Shown here: positions 34,581 through 47,129 of the stretch, piece after piece
Numbering within the stretch: the first letter of the stretch is position 1
Layout of the letters: the number at the start of each line of letters is the position of its first letter
Notes under the pieces: generated by a model
The model's input: the letters and a program-made list of their open reading frames with translations, nothing else
Told to the model about the DNA's origin: nothing
Databases searched by the model: none
Translations under genes and position numbers: made by a program
DNA from: Chinchilla lanigera
Lineage: Eukaryota > Chordata > Mammalia > Rodentia > Chinchillidae
NCBI RefSeq assembly: GCF_000276665.1
Contig: NW_004955480.1
Location: forward strand, 9,494,297 to 9,558,296
Length of the DNA: 64,000 nt
Direction of reading: 5' to 3'

Positions 34581-35384
34581 AAGCAAGACTATTCCTGAAT
34601 CTCTTCAAGAATGGGCCTTTCCACTTTCTCCCATGTGTTTGTTTCTCTGTATTCTTCCAAAGTGTGGGAAGGTGATGACTTGTGAATGTAGGACACTTAC
34701 TGAAGCACCTTTTCCAGGGTGTCTTCAACATCGCTACAAGTTTGTTGCCTGCATCTTCGCTTGTTGTAAGTTGTCTGTGGTAGAGCTTCCTCCTGGTGAG
34801 AACAGACCTTCATGGCCTCATCTGAATCCCTAGCATTCTTATCTCATGTATCCATAGGGGAAGGAGGCTCCAGTACCAAATCTCACTCTTCCACACCTTT
34901 ACAATTGGAGACATCAGGCATAAAAGAAAAATCTGCCAATCAGTACTGAGCTCTTCATTTTTAATCTGATTATTCATGGTTTGTCAGAAATCCGGAGGAG
35001 GACAAGAGTAGATAAAAGTTCACACACATCTACTCAAAACACCTAACAGGATTTTGAGATGAGAGGAAGATTTGAAGATTAGAGGCAATACATTTTAGGA
35101 AACAACTTATTCCACACACAAAAGCAACAAGAGTTCCAAAGACAAACATAACCATCCTAGTGCCATGGTTGATGAAAAGAGTGAGGGACAAGGGACCAGC
35201 TACCTGATCCCATTTCTTTCAGCTGTCAAAATTGTCCCCTTGACCATGTTTTCTTGGCCTCTGAGAAGTTGTATCTATAAACCAATGGTTCTCACTTCCA
35301 CCAAAAATACAATGGGCTCAGATGCATGATTATTAAGTGCTTTATTAAGAAGTTAAGGTTTTTATTGCTGGCCAAGCTATTGCA
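34581..35384. other. Unassigned sequence
   Basis: An 87-codon + frame (34570-34833) has no recognised domain. Nothing else seen. Confidence 0.4.
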
Positions 35385-35480
35385 GACCATACAGTTATTT
35401 ATTTTATGGCTTAGTTTCTTCACCTGTAAAACAGATATCAATGGAAAAGTTCTTGCATTAGCAAGAGGCTTAGGGGCTGG
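35385..35480 (+). mobile_element. Short MIR remnant
   Basis: 'ggcttagtttcttcacctgt' followed by 'aaaacagatatcaatg' matches the MIR 'ctcagtttcctcatctgtaaaatggg' block. Confidence 0.5.
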
Positions 35481-35525
35481 AATAAGAAAATAACTAAGAC
35501 ATTTACTTGTAAAGTATAAAACAGA

Positions 35526-35672
35526 GACAAGCATTGGGACACAAGCCTGTAATACCAGTATCAGGTAGGCTAAGGAAAGAGGACTGCCTGTCATTCAAGA
35601 TCAGCCTGGGCTACGCAGTGAGTTCAAGACCATCCTAAATGACATAGAAAGACCGTCTCAAACAAACAAAAC
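35526..35672 (+). mobile_element. B1-type SINE
   Basis: 'acaagcctgtaataccagta', 'gatcagcctgggctacgcag' and 'gtgagttcaagaccatcct' then 'gaccgtctcaaacaaacaa', with the repeated middle segment seen in the copy at 13880. Confidence 0.85.
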
Positions 35673-35939
35673 AACTATAGAATATATACAGATAAACAAC
35701 CACAGATGCAAATATACACATTCCACTCCAAGATATACCAAAAACAAGTTCACCAAAGCAAGCATACATCAGAAAAAGATAGCTTGTATAAACAGTTAAT
35801 ACTAAATATATTGAGACATCATGAGATTAATACAAGTTACCCCTGGCCTCTACAATCACAGGAAAAACAAGTGGTGACCATTAGCTTCCAGACATTTATT
35901 GGTACTGTAAACTGCTGAAGTGTGTATACGTTCTTTGGC

Positions 35940-35995
35940 AAACTCCATATATATTCATATGTATACATATATGTGTATATACATATACATGATTA
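35940..35995. repeat. AT-rich ATAC/TATG repeat
   Basis: Alternating purine-pyrimidine run of TATA, CATA and TGTATA units. Confidence 0.8.
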
Positions 35996-36069
35996 TAATT
36001 TTGAAACAAAATATATTCTCCTCTTTCTTTTACCCATGACTTTTTTAATAAGATATTTTCTTTTTCTTG

Positions 36070-36620
36070 CCTTTAATTTTTTTTTATATTTTTTTACTGT
36101 TTGCAGCATGTAATGATTATGTTTCTTGTACGGATTTGGACATGAACACAACACATCTTAATTCCTTTTCTATCCTGTTCACCTCTTTTCCCTTCTTTCC
36201 CCCTTCCTTCTCTTGGTTTTCCCTACTGCAAAAGACCTAGCTCCCTATTTCCTATTAACTCTCCTTTATATCACTCTTTATATTCTAGGTTTCTCAGGTA
36301 AGGGAAACTATGCAATATTTAAGCTTGTGGGTTTGATTTATCTCACAACATTATGATCTCAAGGTACATTCGCTTTCCTACAAATGACTCAAATTTACCC
36401 TTCTTTATGGTGGAGTAGTATTCCATTGCATGTAAATTCCACACATTCTTCATATACTCATCTGTCGGTGGACACAAAAGCAAATTCCAAGATTTAGTTG
36501 TTATAAGTCATACTTCTCCAAACATGGGTATGCACGTATCACTGTACTATGAGGCATTTAACCCTTTTAGGAAGTTACCAAGAAGAGGAATAACTGGGTC
36601 AAATGAAATTAATTTCTGTG
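36070..36620 (-). mobile_element. L1 3' fragment (ORF2 C-terminus and 3' UTR)
   Basis: The minus strand encodes EYYSTIKKGKFESFVGK then 'MYLEIIML' followed by a stop, the ORF2 C-terminal signature, at about 36345-36425. The CT-rich block 36170-36230 is the reverse of the purine-rich 3' UTR, and the T-rich stretch at 36075-36100 the reverse of the poly(A) tail. It is the same kind of truncated L1 as 21850-22440. Confidence 0.8.
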
Positions 36621-37769
36621 ATATTCATTTTTTCATTGAAAATTCACAACAATTAGTTGGAGTGAGGTATTACTGCTATCTTTTTATAAATATGCAACAT
36701 GCAAATAAAGAATGAAGAAATGCTCTGTACTAGCCATGGGGCTAGCATGTCCATCCTTCAAACATTTGGCTAAATCTCAGCCAGCAATTTTGGGGTGAAT
36801 TGTACCCTGCAGGCCCCTACCACCTGTTTTAACCACATTGATTTGAGTGAGACAGGATGAGGCCAGACATAGGCCAAGAGAAAGAAGACTGCAAGAGTTT
36901 TACAGCTGTGGTGTATTCTCGCTTCTCTAAAGAGAAGGTGGCAGTGGCTCAGGGAAAGATCCAAGGTCAGTGTAAGGCAGAGGGCAGAGAACAGTGGCTG
37001 TGTGCTCTTGCTGAGGTTTCTGCAGAAAGGGAAGGGAGAGGCAGGCAAGCCAGCATGGCTGGCAAGTATGACTCATTTCATGCTCTGGGACCTGGAGGTT
37101 GTCACTGGCTGTCCTCAGTCTGTGCTGAGGCAAGAAAAGCAGGTGTGCAAAAGTACGTGAAAATGTGTTACACGGCCTGATATGAAGGAGATGCTTTTTA
37201 TAATTTTCTTAAGACAATTTCTTATTTGAAAAAATAACCAAAATGATATTATATGGTGCAACAGCATCCCTAGTATTCTGTCTCTCAAGAACCCAATCTG
37301 GCATCAAATAGCTTCTGTCTTTCTCACTTGCTATATAAATTGAAACATAATCTTTAACTTCATTATGTTCGTGTTTCCACATATATGGCACTAAGACATA
37401 GTCACATGTAGTAAGTGCTGCCTACATGTTGGCTTTAAAATCAAAGCAAAAAAATCCAATTTCTAATAAATTTTCATAAAGCTGCATTTGATTCTTCACA
37501 CTAATGTATAAAATTTTGTTACATAACCTATTCAAATAATACTATTTAAATAAGAAATTATAAGTAAATAATGAAAGGTTCTATTATCAACTTTATTAGA
37601 ATGAAGTGGATAAACACATGAGTTATAATGTTTTTTAAAACTTGGAAACTCTTAAAATAATTGGAAAAATTACAAAATCTAATATATGTTGATTTTTATC
37701 ATCTTCACATTATTTACAGTTATCAAAAATTAGTGGAGGATTATGATAATTTCAAGATAAGCAACACAA
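36621..37769. other. Unassigned sequence
   Basis: 36780-37150 is GC-richer and has overlapping open frames on both strands (107 codons +, 92 codons -) with no domain; probably compositional. 37440-37700 is very AT-rich. Confidence 0.4.
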
Positions 37770-37935
37770 CTTACAATAGTTAAACTATGGAAACAACCTA
37801 AATGTCCATTATTAGAAGAGTTGATTTTTAAAATGTTATATTCACCTGATCAACATTACTATATGCCATTTGTTGGTATCCTAATGTTTAATATGAATTA
37901 TTTTTTGATGAAAACAGAAGTTACAGACTTGGAAA
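37770..37935 (+). mobile_element. Old L1 fragment
   Basis: 'acaatagttaaactatggaa' followed by 'acaacctaaatgtccattat' is the sense-strand L1 block 'caatagccaaaaagtggaaacaacccaaatgtcc'. Confidence 0.6.
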
Positions 37936-38159
37936 GAAACACTGCATATCATGAAAATCTTCATTGAGAAAAAACTCCTTTGCATGCCAGAAGTGATGAT
38001 ACCTCTTTTCCTGTCAAATTCCAAGGAATGGGTAGAGAGAGACACCACTTACCCTCAACAAAGCTGTGTACATATCAGTGTTTTCATTGTATGGAAGCAC
38101 GTATAAAATAAATGATGTGATAAGAAGGTTCATCATCTATTTTAAAATGCTACCTTCTA

Positions 38160-38520
38160 TTTTAGGCTGAACATGTACAATTTCTGTTTAGCAATTTCAG
38201 CTAATTGTTGGATTAACATTTTGGGGAACAGATTGCAAACTTCAAAATGGAAAAGATCATTTTAGGGAGGGAAGCTAGGCAGCTGTCAGGGAGTCTGAAT
38301 TAACATACATTTGCATAACAGATGTACAGTAAGGTGTCTATGACAGACAATCACTGAATATTAATGCTATAGACCACGACATCATTTGCGTAAATGCTGT
38401 CTGCTGGGTATTGAGGTTGGTGTGCTCTTTGCAGAAGACAAAGGGCCAGAGAATGGAACAGATGCACAAGATACACTGATGCATCTTAATTTATGACATC
38501 CTCATGAAAGAACTTGTGGT
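38160..38520. other. Single-copy, motif-rich segment (possible conserved non-coding element)
   Basis: No repeat is recognised. Several homeodomain/POU/E-box-like words cluster: 'cagctaattg' (38198), 'cagctgtcag' (38280), 'acatttgcataacagatg' (38308) containing ATTTGCAT, and 'gaatattaatgc'. This is suggestive only; such words are also common by chance in AT-rich DNA. Confidence 0.25.
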
Positions 38521-39110
38521 GTGATTTCAGATTTTATTACAAATAATTTAGAGATAAAGGAACTAAGTAATTATCTTCTTCTCTACACTTAGTCTCTCTC
38601 AGAGGAAGAGGGTTCATTCGTGGACTGCCATTGTGATACCTCAGGAGAGTGAGATTCTTTACATAGAGTTGTGGAGCGGGGAGATAGAAAAGGAAAGCAT
38701 TCCTAAAGTCAACATTGTTTCTTGAATTGATTTCCCTATTAGCATGTTGTCGGACACCTGTCACAGAGCAGCTCATCCTTCTACACACACACTTCAGTGA
38801 AGCATCAGGTGATTTGATGGTATGCTTCAAAGTGGTATTTTTAAAAAGTGAATTAGTATTGAAATATAAAACTCATTTTTTCATGTCAGTGTTATGAACA
38901 TATGTTGAGCTTGTTTTATTTGTAACACACAGGTTTTCTTTCTTTGGTATCTTGATCAATTATTTGCTCTCTTCCAGTCAGTTTCCACTGGACACCCTTC
39001 CCTGTAGTTACACTCCATCAAATCACTTGTCTTCCTGACCTTCCACTGCATAACGGGTTCTTGATTGGCTAATTCATTGTCATGCTTTTGATCAATGTGT
39101 ATTTGAGCAC
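38521..39110. other. Unassigned sequence
   Basis: A 97-codon minus frame (38537-38830) lacks motifs. Nothing else seen. Confidence 0.4.
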
Positions 39111-39114
39111 ATAA

Positions 39115-39710
39115 TATTTGTCAGACCTTGTGCTACTACTGTATGCAGACTATAAATGGCATAGCTTCTTTTGAAAAGAACCTCATTGCTTAATGGGGTT
39201 GACAGTCACCAAATGCTTTACTGAGCAGTTACTGTACACTAGGCATTGTCAAGGTGTAGAATAGCAGCAACTAATGAAACTGAAAACTATTGCCTGTAAG
39301 GCCCATTTTTTCCAGTGGGAGGGGACAGTAAATGGGTAAGTAAGTAAGATTCATAAATAAAACAAGGCAATGTGAGAGCATGCAGAGGGTGGGTGTGGTT
39401 AGGTGTGGGGAGATTGGCTTTATGTTCAATCATAAAGGACTTCTTTATAAAAGTAATAACTGACCACATACCTGAAGTTTGAGAGGGAAGCAGTCATAAG
39501 CAATATCATTCAAGTGAAAGAAACTGCAAATGCAAAGTTTCTGAGTAGGAGTGCATAAGCATTCATAATTTGATCAGGAGGAGACAATTCATAGACATTG
39601 CTTAGTTTATAGATGATGTGGATGAGAACAAAAGGGAGCGACTTTGATTTAGCTACTGCACTGGGGTGATGGCCAAGGGAGTTCACAAAAAGAAGAAAAT
39701 GCCACTGTAG
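39115..39710 (-). mobile_element. L2 LINE 3' fragment
   Basis: 'gagcagttactgtacactag' and 'gcattgtcaagg' are the reverse complement of the L2 terminus. 'gtaagtaagtaagattcata', 'gaaactgcaaatgcaaag' and 'cactggggtgatggcc' follow the same consensus upstream. Ancient and non-coding. Confidence 0.65.
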
Positions 39711-39713
39711 TTG

Positions 39714-39737
39714 TGAGTGTGTATGTGTGTGTGTGTG
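39714..39737. repeat. (TG)n microsatellite
   Basis: About 12 TG units with one TA interruption. Confidence 0.9.
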
Positions 39738-40884
39738 ACCTCAGTTTGCAAGTGTGGGCAAAATTTGAGTATCTAAAAAAAGAGAAAATAGCATATGCAG
39801 AAAGCTTAAACAGAGATGCTAAGAAGCAAGTTGATTTCTGAGAATTGCATTTTGTGCATATGTAGCTAGATCATAAATTAAGTGGGGAAATGTTAGAATA
39901 TAAATGCAAAGGGAGTGTTTGTGGTTCAATTGAGAAGAGTTTGTGGACTAAATTATGGAGATTTGCATGTACAGGCATGATCAAATTTCTTCATTAAATC
40001 TCCCTTACAAGGACAATGTAAAGATTCTGTAGAGAGACAATACAGCAGGATCACAAACATACCCTCTAATTTAGTGGAAATTTTTCACTTGTGGGAATGA
40101 ACTGTCTCTTTAGTAATGAATCAACTTCCTTTGTCTCACCACAGGGAATTAGCAAGGCTTTTTCACCATCCCTAAATTCACCAGGGAGTCCAGAGAGAAG
40201 GTCCACACTAGTTCTTGCTCTTCCTCCCTTTTCCTTACCAGTGTGATTTGTCTATAAGTAGTTCAGAGAACTTATCTCTGCCTTGTCTACTCCAGGCAGA
40301 TTTTCACTGGGTTTGCAGCAATGCCTCCTTTGCAAGAGCTGCATGTCCAAAGGCAGAGGTGGAAGATTTTTATCTCATATCATGTCACAAGTTAGTACCA
40401 AACTGTAATTACTCATTCCTCTGTCACGTTGGGACTCTCAAGAATTGCTTAAAGCAACTTCCTCCATAATCTTTAATAACTAACTGCTAATATGCATTAT
40501 GAATATACCTTGTTTCAAGCTTTGCCCCACATTCTAAGTATTAAAGATTGTGTTGTAGCCTCCCAATACCGCTGTGGTCCATCTTCCTTTTTAAGGAGTA
40601 TGGATCAGAATGCAGAAGGCGCAAGCCAGTTACCCAGGTTTGAAGATCACTCAATGACAACTAACCTTGTCATCCAGGAAGGATGATTGCAGAGCCCCTG
40701 TGTACAGCTACTATCCTTACTGCCATCTCAGAGACTGCAGGGATGACTTGATGAAGTTTAAGCAAGACGGACGTACCTATCACAGTTGTTCTTTCTCTGG
40801 GTCCTCAGGTGCCTAGTGAAACCCATTTCTCCACATACAAGTAAGTCCTAATTCCACTCTCCAGTTGTCATGAATACCCAATAT
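39738..40884. other. Unassigned sequence
   Basis: No repeat recognised. An 84-codon frame (40215-40469) is Cys- and Ser-rich but has no known domain. Confidence 0.4.
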
Positions 40885-41240
40885 CATAGTCAGTTTGGGC
40901 CAATAGAACAAAAATACCACACACTGAGCAACTTAAACAACTAACATTTATTCCCCCACAGTTCCTGAGGCTAAGAAGTCCAAGATCAAGTCTCCAGCAA
41001 ATGCTGTGTCACTGCTGAAGGCCTCTTTCTAGGGTGATGAAGAGTCATCTCATTACGTCTTCCCTGGCTGAGAAAGAGACCATCTCTCATTTGTTCTTCA
41101 GGGACCTAGATCCAATTCACAAACCTCCTTGTGCATCTCCTAAACACCCACCAAAGTCTCACCTTTGAACAACGTCAAAATTGGGGCAAAGCTTCAAAGT
41201 AAGGATTTTGAGGGTTTCCCAAACTCTCAGTCCATAGCTA
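40885..41240 (-). mobile_element. MLT1-type LTR
   Basis: 'gtcagtttgggccaatagaa', 'caaaaataccacacactgag', 'taacatttattcccccacag' and 'gctaagaagtccaagatcaa' follow the reverse complement of MLT1 3' sequence in order, down to a decayed 'taaggattttgagggt' end. Shared by placental mammals. Confidence 0.85.
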
Positions 41241-43205
41241 GCACCAAACGTGTTTAGTTGACAGTATTCTGGTCTCAAGAAAAAAATTTGTACATATTCT
41301 TTTAGTTGCACCCTGCTTATTCGTCATTTCTCTTTAACACAGCTGCAGACCACTAAAAGGCAAAGCTGACAGAAGGTATAGTTCTGCTTCTGTATGACAC
41401 CCATCCACCTAACTGACTTTGCACTTGTTGTACCTGGTCTATTTTATGAGCATTTTCATTATCCTTGCCCAGGTGGACTGTGGGAAATACTCCAACACTG
41501 ATGGATGAGCTATGGAAGCCATTGTTTAATGTGACAGTGTGGTGTGCTACAATAACCTGAACTCTGTCTCGTATTTGTACCAGTTTTATCACGGAAAAGG
41601 TGCAAGAGCTGGGAGAATAGCACAGCAAGAATTAAAAATCAGGAAGGTATTGTCCCTTCAATGTCTTCTCTCCTTTGGTTTTAATTTATTATTTCCTATG
41701 CCAACCAATATTATCAGTAGTCATACCAACAGTGGAAGCCAGATTTTTATCTTTTTCTGACATTATTAGGTATCATTATTAATTCATCTTTCATACTCAA
41801 CACTTGAATTTTCCACATTAAATCATCCAGTGACGAAGTGGCCAGCTGTTATTTTGATGGAGAGACTTTCCACATGGCAATGTATTGCAATGTTCTGTGA
41901 GAAACTGGTAGGTATTGCCATGATTTGGTGTATCCTTGTGTCACCTCATTAGAGCACTGGACTGAGCTCCTTTTAGGTTTTGACTTCAGGGAATGGGTAC
42001 CTGAGTTCATCAGATGTACATCAGTGGAATAAAGGAAGAGATGCAGACTAAGATGCTGCCTCCACAATAAGGACCTATCCTGAATGGGACATGTGATATT
42101 CCAAATCATGTCTTTGTGCTAAGAATGATCTTCTCTTAGAAGAGACAGGAATTGAGGAAATTAGAATTAACCCATGATAGAGCCACATAAGGATGTTTGT
42201 ATATTTGGAGCTTAAAGCACACATAGGAAAAAGGCATGAGATGAAACTATTAGAGAGAGAGACAGAGAGACAGAGAGAGACCAAGACAGAGAGACAGAGA
42301 GAGAGTAGATTTCAGAGTAATCTTTAAAGGTGGGAAGGTTCTAGTACTTGAGAAAAGAAAAGTTTGAAGTAATAGTCACAGATAGGAAGTCACGGAAACC
42401 TAGAAGCATGCAGGAGAGTTGCGCTTTCTAACTCCAGTGCCAGAGCGTTTGCCTCCCGTCTGTTTAGCCTGCTGTTGTCTTCAGGGCCATGGTGAAAGCC
42501 ACACTCTCCAGATTAACAAGGGGCAGTAAGTACTATTTTTATTTGTCAAGCAAAATCTCCTTTTTTTTTTTATCAGCTGTGCAATGGTTCTGGCAGGCTT
42601 CACCTTTCTATTTGCTTACCATTTCACTCTATTTAGATAAGCCTGACTCTGCTTCCCACTATCTGTTGATTATACCAGGAGAGAATGAACTGTGCTCTGA
42701 CATGATGTCTTCATTTCCACACAATCATCAGAAGTTTCCCTACAGCCTCCCAGCAGACCTGATCTCCCCCAGTCACCACTTGATTCCTGTGGCTGCCGCC
42801 CTCCAGTACCCACAGTCTAAATCTTCTTTATTCATAGCAGATCAGCAGTGCCTTTGATGTGCCAAGCGGGGAAAGATTTTGCAGCTTGGTCAGAGTTCAG
42901 CCACACAGAATCAGACTCCTGATTTATACAGACTGTGAGAGTGCTTTGCAATAGCAACTCAAGTGAGAGGCTATAAGCCACTGGACTCTGGTAGAATTTA
43001 GAAGGAGGTTGGGAGTTCACTTAGGAGAAATACAGAGATATTCCTGGGATGAAAAGAAGGAAGTGGAGCTAAGCTGTTTCACACAAGTCTTTTCTTCAGT
43101 TTGATAATTGTAGTTTCAAGGAAGCTATTTCACATTAATGCAAAAAAAAATGCTGTACATAAGGGAACTGAGAGATTCATAAACTTGAAGATCTTCAAAA
43201 CATGA
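41241..43205. other. Unassigned sequence
   Basis: About 2 kb without a recognised transposon. The 122-codon frame at 42489-42857 is one of the longest in the window, but its composition (T/C-rich, Ser, Leu, Phe) and lack of any domain make it a chance frame. Confidence 0.4.
42250..42306. repeat. (GAGACA)n / (GA)n low-complexity repeat
   Basis: A purine-rich hexamer-like array with small interruptions. Confidence 0.95.
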
Positions 43206-43209
43206 TAAA

Positions 43210-43440
43210 GAGGAAAGAGTATGGCCAAGGAATCGGGCAAACCTGGGTTCCTATCCCAGCTCCCTTATCTGCTAGTTAAGTGACTCTAATACATGACCTA
43301 CTCTTCTTGACACCACTTTCAATTTTATGACAGGAAGACAGTATCTGTTTTCATGGCTATCATAAAGATGAGTTGACCAACATAGTAGCCACTCTTCATA
43401 ACTAGCTACTAAAATTTAAATCAGTTAAGGTCAAATAACG
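43210..43440 (+). mobile_element. MIR SINE
   Basis: 'aacctgggttcctatcccag', 'tatctgctagttaagtgact' and a diverged tail ('cataaagatgagttga') follow the MIR tRNA-related head and core in order. Confidence 0.75.
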
Positions 43441-43674
43441 TTAAAAATCAATTTCCTAGTAGAGCTAGCCACATTGGAAGTGTTCAGAAGCCACATGTGC
43501 TTGATGTCTATGATGTGGAACAGAACAGGTGTAAAACATGTCGAATAACACGGAAAATTCTATCTAGGAGTGCTGTCTTAAGGAATTCAGATAATCAATA
43601 CAAATTAAAAAATTCCCTGTACATGTTAAGTACTTATATACAATAGCTGTTTTTATCTTCATTACAATGAATTC

Positions 43675-43805
43675 TTATGATGCTGTGCCAAATTCTGTAC
43701 TGGGTTACATATATTGAATGTAATGTTCACTCTCACTGGGATTAGGAATTCATTCTACAGTTGAAAGATTTTCAGAAGTTAGATAGTTACTCAAGGTTAA
43801 GATTA
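43675..43805 (-). mobile_element. MIR SINE remnant
   Basis: 'attctacagttgaaagattt', 'agatagttactcaaggttaa' resemble the reverse-complement MIR ('attttacagatgaggaaact...gttaagtgacttgcccaagg'). Confidence 0.5.
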
Positions 43806-45498
43806 TAAATGTCTTCTTTAGGAATATCTTCAAAATCAAAGAGGAAGTGTAGGATCTTCACTCTTTCCAAATGCATCTGTACACCAGAAATGTCACAGTG
43901 TCCAGTGTCTTTTTAGTGTGGTTTTAGCATGGCTTCCTTTTAATATTGTACATACATTATATCTTTGTTTTATGGTAATAAGTAATAAAAATGTAGACTT
44001 CATATTTTGTACAAAATGCCCTATGTACAGAATAACAAATTTCATAGAAACAGAAAAAAAAAATCACAGAGGAAAAATGTTTCAGAAATTAGTTTCAAAT
44101 ACCCATTAGTCTGCCCACAACTGTGGGCCATTATATATCTGAAAGTGTTTTGGCATAACCTGAAACTAACAGAAAAACTCCAACTCTGGTTAAAGGAATA
44201 AGAGAGAATTTTGAAGATTTTGTACAGAAAAGAAAAGAAAACTGTAGGAAAAATACTTATACTTAAAAGAAAATAAAGGCTAAAGGAGATGGCCTCTAAG
44301 GTCTATCATCTTGGATGGTAAGATTATGAAAGATCTCATATTACCTGTTCTATTCAGTCAGAGATAGTTGGAAGGTAGAGTTATTTATTGCAAGAAATGG
44401 AGGCATTTTCTCCTTTTGTCTTTCTCAATCAATACCCACCTCTTTGAGGAGATCTATGTTCCAAAAGGCATATGGAGAAGCAGCAATTTGATCTTGAAAG
44501 CAAAGAAATAGGTTGGGGAAAGGGCTAGCACATTTGAGTATAGGATCTTATCAATAGGCTGAACTATGCTCTTAAGAAGTTCAATTTTGCCCAGAATTGA
44601 TGCTTCAGACTTTTTTCCATTGTTGGCAAAAGAAAAATCAATAACATTCAATAGCAAGCCCAATCACATCTAGTTAATACATGCCTAATATCAAAACAGA
44701 AACAACAAAAACAAGGCAAAAAAAAATCTAGATGACTACACAGAAAATACAATATTTCAATAGCAATTATGTTGATCAGGAAAGAGAAACTAGATCATGC
44801 ACCAACTGCAGATCTTAGTGTTTTAAGCTAGAAAAAAAGCAAACTATCTAAAATATAGCAGCTAAATTAAGTAAAATTGGGTAATTTTTACTTTTCTTGG
44901 TGACTCTCCTCCAGATGGTGACTAAGGCATCCAACATGTGGAAGTTTTATTTTTCAAATGCTAGAAAATAATTTAAGATACTTTATGAAAGTAGTTCCTT
45001 TGCCTTTAAAATAGATACTCATATTTGCATTTTCCCAAACTCTTTTTAATTGCCACCTTTCTCACACTTATAAAACAGGCCTGATTTCTACTACATTAAA
45101 CATGTCAACACTACCAGGCACATTTCTCAGTGTCTAGCAGATGCCTTTCCCAGTGTCCTTTGCAGCCAGTTCTCCATCCTTGTAGAGATCTCCATCAAGT
45201 AAAATTCTTTACATGAACTGCTGACTCCTTCATTTCTTATAGGCCTCAATAAGAAATGTCAATTAGTTTTCTTTTAGTTTTCTATCTTTATTTTTCTGTA
45301 CTTTTTCTCTTAGGTCTATATTTGTCCATGTCCCTCTCATCGCAAAAACTCTTTTTTGACTTTCAGATTGTACTCTGCTTACATGCATAGTTTAGCCTTT
45401 GCAGTATCCTTCATTGCAGAGTCTTAGAAGAATAATCTATAATCACTTCCAGATTATTTTGATAGAGTTTTCTTCATAACATATTAAAATGTGATTAC
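43806..45498. other. Unassigned sequence
   Basis: No gene. 45080-45240 has CT-rich stretches that could be a diverged L2, too weak to call. Confidence 0.4.
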
Positions 45499-45499
45499 A

Positions 45500-45630
45500 T
45501 AAACTTTGTATGTCTTTTTTTTTGTTTTGTTTTGTTTTTCTCCGGTACCAGGAACCGAACTCACGACCTTGCGCTTGCCAGGCAGGCGCTTTTGCCGCTG
45601 AGCTAAATCCCCAGCCCCTAAACTTTGTAT
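45500..45630 (-). mobile_element. Young ID-type SINE with 12-bp target duplication
   Basis: The body (about 45541-45618) read on the minus strand is a near-intact tRNA-Ala derivative: GGGGATTTAGCTCAGCGG contains the pol III A box, and GAGTTCGGTTCC the B-box region. The tail (minus strand) is (A)n interrupted as AAAACAAAACAAAAC. Exact repeats TAAACTTTGTAT at 45500-45511 and 45619-45630 flank it. Intact promoter boxes and perfect duplication suggest recent retrotransposition. Confidence 0.95.
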
Positions 45631-45654
45631 ATGACTGTTTATTATCCACATCCC

Positions 45655-45775
45655 CTGGCAGACTTCAATTTCTACAAAGACCAGACTCTACTTTATTTAC
45701 TCTGCCTCAAAATTCTCAAGCCAGAGCCTGCAAATAGTAGTTGTTTATAAATATTTAATGATTCAGCAAATAAAT
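45655..45775 (+). mobile_element. L2/MIR 3' end remnant
   Basis: 'gcctgcaaatagtagttgtt' followed by 'tataaatatttaatgattca' resembles the shared L2/MIR terminus 'cacatagtaggtgctcaataaatatttgttgaatga'. Confidence 0.5.
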
Positions 45776-46129
45776 CTTAATTCAGCAAAGAAATCTTTGA
45801 TTTCTACTATGAACCCCTCAAATGGTGGAACATCCAGGATTTTTGCCTTGGACTGTTGATCTCCTCAGGCTTCAAATTGCCAAAAGAGTGGTAGTTATTT
45901 TCAAGATTTCTTCTGCCATCTATATTGATACCTCTTTAGATGTATATTCATCCTAGACTCTTCCTTGAATATAACTCCTTTTGCCAAACTCCCTGCTCAG
46001 AGTCATCATTGTTTTAGTGTCTTACACTAAGTTGAATCAAATCTGAATTTACTATTTCCCCAAATTGTTCATCTTTTCTTAATTTACATCTTAAATCCAT
46101 TGTGTATATGGCTATGAACCTGAAAACCA

Positions 46130-46735
46130 CAGATCAATATCCTCATTTTCTTATTATCTTCATCCTATCAATCACTAACCTATTCTGCCACAGGTATTTC
46201 CAAACATTTCTTGGATCCATTTTCGCTTCTCCATCTAAATGAGTTTTCTCACATCTCTTCTCAATCATGGATTATGAAAATCCTCTTTTCAGGTTCCTTG
46301 TGTTCAAACTCCATTGAGCCAAATTTGATCTCCATGCTGCAGCCAATCTGACCTTTGATGAAACAATAGTCTAAACATTTGGTACTCTGACTTAAACCTC
46401 TTCCAAGACTCTCAACTTTCTAAAAACCAAGGTAAAGTACAAGCATTTCAAAATGATTTGGCCCATTCTGTGAACTGATTCCTATTGGGTGATATCTCTT
46501 GCCTTTTTTATATCTAACTTTATGATTAGGAATATTAATTTTCCCCACACACATGTTCTTTCTTGCATTGATAATTATGATTAGAGAAAGTCAAACAAAT
46601 CTTAACTAACTCCTGCACATCTTCGAAGTCTTATCTTAGGCCTCCCATCTTCTAGAAAGTCTTATTACCTCTGTCCAAGATAGATTGCCACTTCTCTGTG
46701 CTCCTATAATGCCCTTTGACATTCAGTGGCATTAA
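46130..46735 (+). mobile_element. L2 LINE fragment
   Basis: 'aatctgacctttgatgaaac', 'cttaaacctcttccaagact', 'aggcctcccatcttctagaa' and 'gtgctcctataatgcccttt' follow the L2 ORF2/3' UTR order. Frameshifted throughout. Confidence 0.65.
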
Positions 46736-47129
46736 TACCATTAAATTAATGGTGGTGGTGTTAAAATATATGAAATAAAATCCCTTGGAAAAACACACTG
46801 GACATGATGTGTAAATGAGAAATAGTTTTTTGTGGTGTTACTTTTTACCCCAGCATACCTTAGCAAATCCTGAATAAGCTGTGGGTAGCATATTACAAGT
46901 AAAGAATGCAGCTTGCAGAAGTTATGTCACTCTTCTGCTTGCATAAACAAAGCACAGTGTTTTTATCCTCTCCAGCTCTAATAGCCATTGAGACTATTTT
47001 ACCAGGACATGTTCAGAGAGAGCCAATTTGATTCTAGAAGGAAATGAGGAAAATTATGGGAAACTGCTTTCCCTAAGTATAGCAAACATTTGTAGAATAA
47101 ATGAGTTTGCAGTGTATAATCTGTTTTCC
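46736..47129. other. Unassigned sequence
   Basis: Nothing recognised. Confidence 0.4.

Noticed and set aside
42489..42857. 122-codon open frame
   Set aside because: No recognisable domain, and composition matches the surrounding non-coding DNA; length is within chance for a 64-kb window.
45541..45618. Possible tRNA-Ala gene
   Set aside because: It has an A-rich tail, target duplications and a disrupted acceptor stem, so it is a SINE and not a tRNA gene.
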